64,000 nucleotides of DNA from Thozetella sp. PMI_491 (lineage: Eukaryota; Ascomycota; Sordariomycetes; Chaetosphaeriales; Chaetosphaeriaceae), in assembly GCA_021432635.1 (NCBI GenBank), contig MU270104.1, forward strand, positions 1 to 64,000, read 5' to 3'. Made by a program: the position numbers and the translations under genes. Position 1 is the stretch's first letter. The number at the start of each line of letters is the position of its first letter. A model generated the notes under the pieces. It had not been told where the DNA came from and did not search any database. It saw only the letters and a list, made by a program, of their open reading frames with translations. This document shows, one piece after another, positions 56,844-64,000 of the stretch.

Positions 56844-58547
56844 CTTGGCTATGGTGATCTCCCGCTCCTGGCCGCACTCTTGAGCTGGGGTAACAGGGGT
56901 GGCACCGAGAAGTGTGACCGTCAGGGAATAAACAGGAGGGTACTATGTATAAGAATGGAAAGAGCAGGCGACGGTCTACATCGCACGGAGAATTACATAC
57001 ATCTAGACGTCAAAGAGACAGAGAATCGCTTGGCGTACAGAGAAAATGAGACGATGCGCCCGACTTACAACTTATTCTGCCCCGACCGACAGATCAGTCC
57101 ACGGAGAATATCCACCAACCCTGCTTCTAGCCTCGCGAGTTGCGACAGTGGAAACAAGGTCCTTAATGACACAGCCAGGACTTCATGCCCCGCGGCGCAC
57201 CAAGTCGGCAGCTCGCACCACTGAAGAGCCGCGAAGCCACTGTCCTTGATGAACTTCTGGAGACGCGAGCAATCCGCCACTCGAATAGCTGCGAGCCTTC
57301 TGGCGCTTGCCCTTAACCGGGTCGCAGCGCGAACAGGTGCCGCGATATGCGTTTCAGAGACGGCGCTCCCCGTGCGAATCACCCGAAACCATCTGATCTT
57401 TGGAAACCAGCACCGCCCCCATGCTCGGATCACTACGAGACTGGATGTTGACTTGATGATAAGACACTGAGTGCATTTCTCGGCATGGGTGTTGTAGCTG
57501 CTGGTGATGAGGCGAAAGTCGATGCCCAGTAGCACCCGCCCCTTCGGCTACCTGAGGCGGATTTGTTTATACTAGAGATCTTGCCGCTAGGCTTGTTTGG
57601 GCGATACACAGGACTGATTTACAGTAGATCAACTACTAGTCTGAGGTACTGTGAAGGTTTGCTGCATTTATACGGCTCTGTAGCGTCCTAGTTGGGCCAT
57701 TACTTTTCGATGTATGGAAACACACTTGACCCCTGGTTTACTCTTTAGCGTATGACTAGAGAGATGGGCCACGGCAAGCCTTCGACTACGGCGCATTATG
57801 AGCAGATATTAACTTAAAAACTACCTTCTCACTAAAGGAAACAAGGTATTTCTCATTCAGAACTTTGCATTTTGCGATTGTTTTTAGCGTTCGGGTCTGG
57901 AAATGTAGAAGTCGGTAGATTCTCTGGCCTGAGAAATAGTCGATTGTAAGTCGTCCTTGGCATACTTATTTTTGGGCTAGGGGTTAGGGGCTAGATTCTG
58001 TATAGAGAGGTATTTCTATAGTTACCTCGAGGCTCCTGTAGAAGAGCTTCGCTTTGTTTAAGCTCTCGGGCTCTAGGGCTTTGGCTGCTCTAGGCAAGGT
58101 TTGCCATGACCATGAACAGTTCTACACGGCATAGAATATTGGCATAGACTCTCCTCAAGCTGCAAGCAGAGTCATAAGATGAGGTCGCCATAGCCTGTAG
58201 ATCGTAAGACCGACCAAATTGCTCACTGCCAATAATCAGCTTTCACGCCCAATCATGCTGGTCTCGATATTTAGAACACCTATACTGAACTATACTTCAC
58301 TCCCCGAATATTCCCACGTATCGAAAAAAAAAGGGTAGGCTGAACCTCAATTCTACTAAGTATTTTCCTGGTATGTATATGTGTGATGCGAGATGTCCAT
58401 TTTAAACAACCCCCTTAAACCATGCAGGATAAACAACCTTGCCAACCCCGAAAAATCCTAAATTCGCTGCCTTGCTCCAACCCAGAGTGCCTGTGTACAT
58501 GAGATATGTAAGAAGTCTAATAACAAAACGGCCGTCCGGCCTATGCA
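56844..58547. other. Intergenic region, AT-rich in the second half
   Basis: Gene-free. About 57560-58440 is rich in A and T, with many TA steps and short stop-dense frames, like a decayed element. A single GGGTTAGGGG-like stretch near 57980 is not a telomere array. A frame at 57065-57535 (-) has no ATG in context. Confidence 0.55.
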
Positions 58548-61100
58548 TCAAGCAGCTGAGGGATGCTCTTCCTCTTTTGGCATCTCCCCGCCTCCTCCTC
58601 TTATGCCCTCACGCCCCTGCACCCCCAGCGATCTAAGCCGCTTGGATAATAGCCCTTCCGTAGCGCCAGCTCCTCCAGTTCCGTTCGCTGTCGGCGCGAA
58701 AGCGTTCCCACCGTAGCCGATATCGCCCTTGCTAAGCTTGTCGTATCGCTCCGCATCGGGCGTCGTCCACTGCAAGCCACTCATCGAGTTTGAGTCCTGC
58801 GTTGGGGGACGGCTCGTGCGGTCCGACGAGCCCGAGGATTGGGGTGGCGCCATCGTCACGTCACTGCCGTCGCTCCCTTGACTATGGATTTGCTTCCGTA
58901 GTATAGGGAACGGGATCGGATCCACTGGGAGGGCGTCGATCGGCGCACCGAAAGGCAGGCCTGGGTTGGCGAACCCAAGACCAAACGAGGGGCTCGGCAT
59001 CGGCATGTCCTCGAGGCGGATGGAGGCCGGGAGATGGTTCGCAAAGCTGAAGCCGGAGCTGCGTCTGCGAAATGCCTGCTCGGCTGCCAGCATAGCACCA
59101 GGGCCGCCGCTGCCCTGCGGCAGCGGGGGTGGGTGCATGGAGCGAGTCGGCTTGTACGGCGAGAAGCGTGGCTCGGGGTATGTGACCTCGTTCCGTAGCT
59201 TCTCTTTGCCGTCGGGGACGCGGTTGGCGAACACTACACGGATGCTCTTGTACAGGTAGAAGCGGCCCTTGGACGGACAGCAGATGTGCAGGTGAATGAG
59301 GTACCGCAAAATCGGTCGATCCGCTGCTGCATCAACCGTGGTGTTCGCGGGAACCCCGGGCACATTGTCCACAATCGGGCCTGCCGAGTAGCTTCGCTGA
59401 CGGATGAAGGTCTTGGTTCCGGGCTCCATGCCAGAGAGGTCGTAGGGGACCAGGAACAGCTTAACAGCTGTCTTGTTCTGGTTTTTGATGATGATCTGGA
59501 GCTGGCCCTTCTCCGGAAGTCGGTACCGCCCCCCCGGCGGTGCCTTAGGGGATCGCGAGCGGCGCTTCCGTTTCGGGGTGCGCCGGGACTCGACTTCTGA
59601 CAGTACGATCGAAACGTCTTCCATGGTCATCTCGTCATCTGCCGGCCGCATCTCCGGGTGCCGGGTCTGGAGCTTGCGCTTGGCCCGCTGTTCCTCCTCT
59701 GGATTCGCGAGACCGTTCTCTAGGTCGATATTTCCCACGTATGGACTCGGGCCGTCTTCTGATTTCGTCCGGCCATGCGCGGTACTCGAATAGCTGTAGA
59801 AAACGGCCGAGAACGGGAGCGTCACGTGTGGCGGGCAACGCAGGCTCGGCTTGCACTTGCCAAGCCCTAGCACGCCGATCTGGGCCATGAAGTCTAGCGG
59901 CTTCGATGGGGTGGTCGACATGCGTCCCCGCAGAATACTCTCCTCGTACGAGCCGACCATGGAGGCATGCTGAAGAGGGGACGCCTCGGAGCTGTAAGAA
60001 GGCCTTCTCGACCGCAAGTACCCTGGCGTCTGGGGCGAGGAGGTCCCCAGCGAGAAATTGGGTGTCGTAGTCAGAGACCGTCGCGGTTGGTGTGCCTGGT
60101 ATGGGTAATGAGCCTGCCGGTGGAACACAGGCTGCGCGTTGGGTATGGACTGTGAAAAGTGCAAAGTGTGGCGCCGCCCGTTCACATGCCGTGGACTGCT
60201 AGTGGCAATATCGATGTTGTCCATGGGCAGTGCAAGATCCAGGTCGTCATTGCTCTCCGACTGCACCAGGGGGCTTGTCGGCGGCTTATACAGGAAGCTC
60301 GACGAAAGAGACGACGACAACGACGAGGCACCTGATTTGAACACCTCTCTCCTATACGAGTGCCGGTCAAAGCTAGGAAAAGGTGTCGCGAAGTCTCTCG
60401 GGGGCGATGTTGCCAGCCAGGGCTGGCTGCCTGTCCGGAAGTGTCCAAGCACGCCCGCCTGCCCTCCAGTCCCCCGATCACCCCGGGATTCCGAGGGGGA
60501 CTCCTCAGGCGTGAAGTTTCCGCTGTGCAAGGCAGACCTCGGCCGCTCGATCGTCAGCCCCTCCTGCAGCCTCTCCTGCACCTCTCCATCTTCAGCCGGC
60601 GCGGCTGCTCGCTCTCTCTCCGGCGTGATTTCGGCGGCGGGCAACAACGTAGGCGACGGCCCCGAGGGCGGCCTGGGGCTTCGGGTCGGGGACCGTGGCG
60701 TGTGCTGGTGAAAGAGCGATTCGAGCTGTAGAGGTCCCGGTGAGCAATCGCACTGGTGGAGATGGGAGCGATCAAGGGCAATACATACATGGCGATTGGG
60801 GACCCATGTTGGACTTTCGCCTCTTTTCAGTCGCTCGATGAGCTCTGCTCGGTCTGAGACGGTGTGGGAGACGTCCTGGTCCTGCTCTGGCGTGGCTGGC
60901 TTGGTCGGGCTGTCGGGGAGAGGTCCCTCGCAGAGCTCAGTCCGGATGCTTTCCTCGGACAGCTTCCGGAGCAAGCCGGCAGGCATGTTGGCGATGCTTG
61001 CCTGGATTGGGATAGGTTGAGTCGGTTTGCTCGTTCGCTCTGGAGCAGCAGGATTCCGAGTGGTTTCCTCCTGCTCCAGATGCTCCTGGAACATAGGCAT
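58548..61100 (-). CDS. Atos/FAM214-like conserved-domain protein
   Basis: Open frame from the ATG at 61100 (MPMFQEHLEQEETT) to 58548, 850 residues if unspliced. A stretch at 60726-60788 has a good donor (GTATGT) and acceptor (CTACAG) and is 63 bases without a stop, so an in-frame intron is likely; splicing would remove 21 residues and join VPNRH to LESLF. The N-terminal half is disordered, rich in Ser and Pro. From about residue 390 the Atos domain (DUF4210) appears: GSYEESILRGRMSTTPSKPL, the block CPPHVTLPFSAVFYSY, PYVGNIDLENGL, a basic nuclear-localisation-like KRKRRSRSPK, and PEKGQLQIIIKNQNKTAVKL with VKLFLVPYDLSGMEPGTKTF, FIRQRSY and the RYLIHLHI region. Animal relatives act in transcription control in the nucleus; the fungal role is unknown to me. 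A long Ser/Pro tail follows. Confidence 0.9.
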   Translation of the reverse strand: MPMFQEHLEQEETTRNPAAPERTSKPTQPIPIQASIANMPAGLLRKLSEESIRTELCEGPLPDSPTKPATPEQDQDVSHTVSDRAELIERLKRGESPTWVPNRHVCIALDRSHLHQCDCSPGPLQLESLFHQHTPRSPTRSPRPPSGPSPTLLPAAEITPERERAAAPAEDGEVQERLQEGLTIERPRSALHSGNFTPEESPSESRGDRGTGGQAGVLGHFRTGSQPWLATSPPRDFATPFPSFDRHSYRREVFKSGASSLSSSLSSSFLYKPPTSPLVQSESNDDLDLALPMDNIDIATSSPRHVNGRRHTLHFSQSIPNAQPVFHRQAHYPYQAHQPRRSLTTTPNFSLGTSSPQTPGYLRSRRPSYSSEASPLQHASMVGSYEESILRGRMSTTPSKPLDFMAQIGVLGLGKCKPSLRCPPHVTLPFSAVFYSYSSTAHGRTKSEDGPSPYVGNIDLENGLANPEEEQRAKRKLQTRHPEMRPADDEMTMEDVSIVLSEVESRRTPKRKRRSRSPKAPPGGRYRLPEKGQLQIIIKNQNKTAVKLFLVPYDLSGMEPGTKTFIRQRSYSAGPIVDNVPGVPANTTVDAAADRPILRYLIHLHICCPSKGRFYLYKSIRVVFANRVPDGKEKLRNEVTYPEPRFSPYKPTRSMHPPPLPQGSGGPGAMLAAEQAFRRRSSGFSFANHLPASIRLEDMPMPSPSFGLGFANPGLPFGAPIDALPVDPIPFPILRKQIHSQGSDGSDVTMAPPQSSGSSDRTSRPPTQDSNSMSGLQWTTPDAERYDKLSKGDIGYGGNAFAPTANGTGGAGATEGLLSKRLRSLGVQGREGIRGGGGEMPKEEEHPSAA

Positions 61101-63286
61101 GACACGAGGAGTCACAGCTGGAGCTCCAGCTCAAGCCTCGGACGAGGAACAGGTTTGCGGAAGATAGGCCCCTCCCGTTCGGGCACCAGATCAAGAAAGG
61201 CAATCCGAATGAGGGAAGAAAAAAAATCTTGTATGATGGTTAAGGTGTAATTGGGTCGCTTCGAATCAGGTCGTGCTGAACGAAATCATCGAGTATCGTC
61301 GGGAGCCGGTGAAGCCTGGTGGTTGTCCCATTCCGGCTCCCATGACCTGCAGGGCGTTTGCATGCGCTCTCTGGTTTCTTGTGTCTTTGTTCCCACGCCC
61401 AACTTAGCCGAGCACAGTTCCAGTTTCCAAGCACTTCAGGCTCTGTTGTATTTTGGTAGTACAATTCTTGCCGTCCAGCCTGCAGTTGACTGGGTTCTAG
61501 CGGGTGGCGACGAGGTTTCTGGGTTCACTAAGCGGGCGAGTCAGGTTGGGGTTAGGTATGTTAGGTAGTCGGTAGGTAGCGGAGCGGAGTGCGAGAGAGC
61601 AGAGGCACTTCAAGGAGGAGCAGTGCGCGCAGCTTAGAGGGAGCGGGCACAGCAGCATGCACGACCCTCTCAGAGGCCCTCCGAAATCAAACCCTCCCAA
61701 GTCGCGCGACTGTGCACCGTTGAAAAGCGAAAAGCAAAAAGCTAAACAGCGTCGAGTCAAGGGAAGCGAGCCAAGCAGCTTTTGGTTCTTGTTGTAGAGG
61801 AAAGCAAAGGGCGTGGAAGCCAAATTACGAAGCCGCCCGGGCTTGGGTCTTATTCATGGGGACAAGACGCTGCAGGTAGAGTTGGCACCTCGCCGATTAG
61901 CTCCGCTTTCCGCAGGGGCGCTTTCGCCATGCCTCGCTAACTACGTAGGGAGCCCGACAGGGGGGGCTGAGGTGCAGCTGGCACACCGCTGTGGAGCCAG
62001 ACAAGCCAGGGATCATCGGCGGGCAGACCAAAACGTCACCCCCAGCGAGTCGCGGTTGGGGAACCTCTGCGGCCCGTGACGCTGTGACGCTGTGACGCTT
62101 CGTCGCTGGCCTCTGGCTGGCGGGGGCCAGTCTGGCAGAGAGAATAAGCAGGATCCTGAGAAGCCGGGGGTCAAGGAAGAATTTTTGCTGCATTATTACC
62201 CGAGATCCCAGCAGCACCGGCACACACCACCCGTAGCCGCCCATCTGGCACCAGCATGGTTTGGCACAGGATGTCCATCCCCCTCTCCTTCTGCCTTATC
62301 TATTGGAGAGGCCGCTTGGAGGCGCTCTTGGGCCGAGGGGATGGCGGTTCTACCGGGTCTGGTCCGGTCTGGGTCGGCTGACTCGGAAGCGCCTGCGACT
62401 AACAGGTGCTAATACGTGTGACGTGCTACTGCAATCGTGTACACGAGGGAATGGAGAAACCTGCGAGCACAACGCATCACACTACTGCTGGATGTGTTTG
62501 GATTGTGGATGTGGCAGCGTAGCAACGCCGCCCGCTGCATGCATGAGCGAGCTGAGTGCGGCAGAAATTACATAGTACATACCTAGGTTCAAGTTTGTCG
62601 ACTGACAAAAATGCACTCTCTCGGCTTGGATCTCCCGGCTTGAATGTGGCCACCCGCGAGGCAAGAGCAGGCCTGGTCGGCTGGTCTGGCAGCCAGAAGC
62701 GCTTGCTTGATTTGTCGGCCGCCACCCACCGCCAGTAACTTTCTCCGCCACCAACGCACCCCAGCGCGGGTATTACTCCGTACACCATAAATGACTCTAG
62801 AGGACCCGGGTTATGGAAATGGCTCATGCTCATGCGAGAACCATCCCACCTTCTGGCGGGATCCGCCTTGGACACAGGGGGCTATGGAAGCCCGATTCGG
62901 TCAAGGTTGTCAGACAGGATTTGTGCAATGACGGTTCTATCCTGGAGGAGGGTTATCAACAGCATTTTGTCATGGGGAAACGGCGGCAGTGGAATCTTAT
63001 TCGGGCCCTGTCTGCAGAGCACGATGCCTTAAGCGGATTTAGGCCAGGATGCAGAAAGCAGTATACTACGTCGGCTTGCATTGCAATTGCACCCCACTAA
63101 CGGTAGATGCTCACCGCCCACCGTGATAACGATAAAACTCAACTATGTCGGGCAGAACTTTTTTCTGCCGCTGCCCGTCGCCACAGCTGCATGCAAACCC
63201 GCCAATACGTCCTCCGCTTCACAAATCCAAACACTGCATCTTCTGCTTCTGCTTTTGCCGTCTACCCGGAACGCCAATTGGCAGCC
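61101..63286. other. Divergent intergenic region
   Basis: About 2.2 kb between the Atos-like gene (-) and FYV7 (+). Frames such as 61897-62244 (-) and 62092-62412 (+) overlap and lack domains. A long leader for the Atos-like gene is plausible. Nothing else is recognised. Confidence 0.55.
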
Positions 63287-64000
63287 ATGTCGGCGAAGCG
63301 CTCCCGAGGAGAGACCGAAGAGGCCGTCGCCGCGGGGCGACCACAGTCCAAGAAGCCCCGGAAGGGCTTCAGGGTCGGCCCGGAGAACCTGCCCGACGGG
63401 CCATGGCGACGAAAGGGTGCGATTTTGTAACCCTGAAGCTCACCTCCAAGTGCACTCTTTTCTAACACGTAACGCAGTGGACAAGGTCAAGAAGAACCTC
63501 ATCGTTCAGGCCAAGGTGAAGAAGCATTACGCCAAGCTCAAGGCCAAGCATGAGCAACAAGAAGTTGCGAGGCGGGCGCCGGCCAGCGCTCCCCAAGCTG
63601 AGGAGGACACGGCCCAGGAGGAAGGTGCCGGCTCCGAAGAAGCCGATGCGCAGATCCACCCCGACCGCCAGGCCATGCTAGACGGCACGCCTCAGGATGC
63701 GGCGGCGGCACCACCTGAATCTGAAAGGGACGGACACAGCCGGGGCGAAGAAAGCAACAAGCCAGGCCGGCAACGGCCCCGCAAAGGCACGTCCTCGCGG
63801 CAGCAGCGGCCTGGCTATTTCGACAAGTCACTCGAACAAGCCGCACAGAAGAAGGCGGCGGCAGAGGCGCGTGAGCGCGAGTTCGCGGAGCGGCAGGCAG
63901 AGCGAGACCGTCGCCGGGCCGACCGTGACCGTTACCGCAAGGCGATGGCCAAGGCACGCGAGCCGGGTGCGGACGGGAAGCGCAGGCTGGGACGGGAGAG
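63287..64000 (+). CDS. FYV7: rRNA-processing protein FYV7, 3' end outside the window
   Basis: Exon 1 is 63287-63416 and exon 2 runs from 63478 past the window end, giving 217 complete codons here. The start MSAKRSRGETEEAVAAGRPQ is followed by a basic segment and the family core RVGPENLPDGPWRRKV, then DKVKKNLIVQAKVKKHYAKL, which is split by the intron. The rest is charged and helical: an acidic, Ala/Glu-rich middle, then RPGYFDKSLEQAAQKKAAAE and long Arg/Glu/Lys repeats. Fyv7 is a small nucleolar factor needed for early 35S pre-rRNA cleavage in 40S assembly. The splice was set so that WRRK joins VDKVKK; the unspliced frame hits a stop four codons later. The C-terminal end is missing only because the window stops. 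Confidence 0.88.

Noticed and set aside
57970-57995. Telomere-like GGGGTTAGGGGC
   Set aside because: A single imperfect unit; no tandem TTAGGG array.

Overview
The window is nuclear DNA from a filamentous ascomycete. Genes are GC-rich and carry short introns of about 45 to 120 bases with GT..AG ends and CTAAC/CTGAC-type branch sites. Recognisable products include eIF3g, SRP68, mitochondrial Hsp70, CHO2, a cutinase and a fungal NLR, and many best resemble Sordariomycete (probably Sordariales) proteins. This taxonomic placement is from memory of family features, not from a search. All multi-exon models were built by hand and each total coding length is a multiple of three.

Left part (1-20 kb), nearly all on the + strand: a small secreted cysteine protein at 2231; then MFS transporter, SDR dehydrogenase and MDR oxidoreductase in a row (6567-12651); CHO2 (13587-16740); a glutathione transferase (17436-18354); and a lysine-rich protein of unknown function (19689). 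The middle (21-42 kb) holds eIF3g, a PH-domain protein, an uncharacterised conserved serine-rich protein, a five-exon NLR-type receptor containing a 740-base assembly gap, a mitochondrial L-2-hydroxyglutarate dehydrogenase-like flavoprotein and a DUF2415-type protein. The right part (43-64 kb) holds mitochondrial Hsp70 (SSC1), a membrane-anchored multicopper oxidase, SRP68, a 1315-residue PPR protein, a cutinase, an Atos/FAM214-like protein and the start of FYV7, cut by the window edge. Most are housekeeping genes. The accessory-looking items are the secreted protein, the MFS/SDR/MDR trio, the multicopper oxidase, the cutinase and above all the NLR.

The most interesting points are these. (1) The NLR has a SesB-like alpha/beta-hydrolase effector, an NB-ARC domain and near-identical 126-base TPR units around the gap, and a Cys sits where the hydrolase nucleophile Ser is expected. 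(2) The multicopper oxidase needs a 2-nucleotide microexon to read through its copper-binding HLHGH motif. (3) The MFS transporter has a probable 6-nucleotide microexon. (4) The DUF2415 gene has an in-frame stop at codon 5 followed by 74 open codons before the next ATG. I saw no CRISPR array, no convincing tRNA or rRNA gene and no intact transposon.
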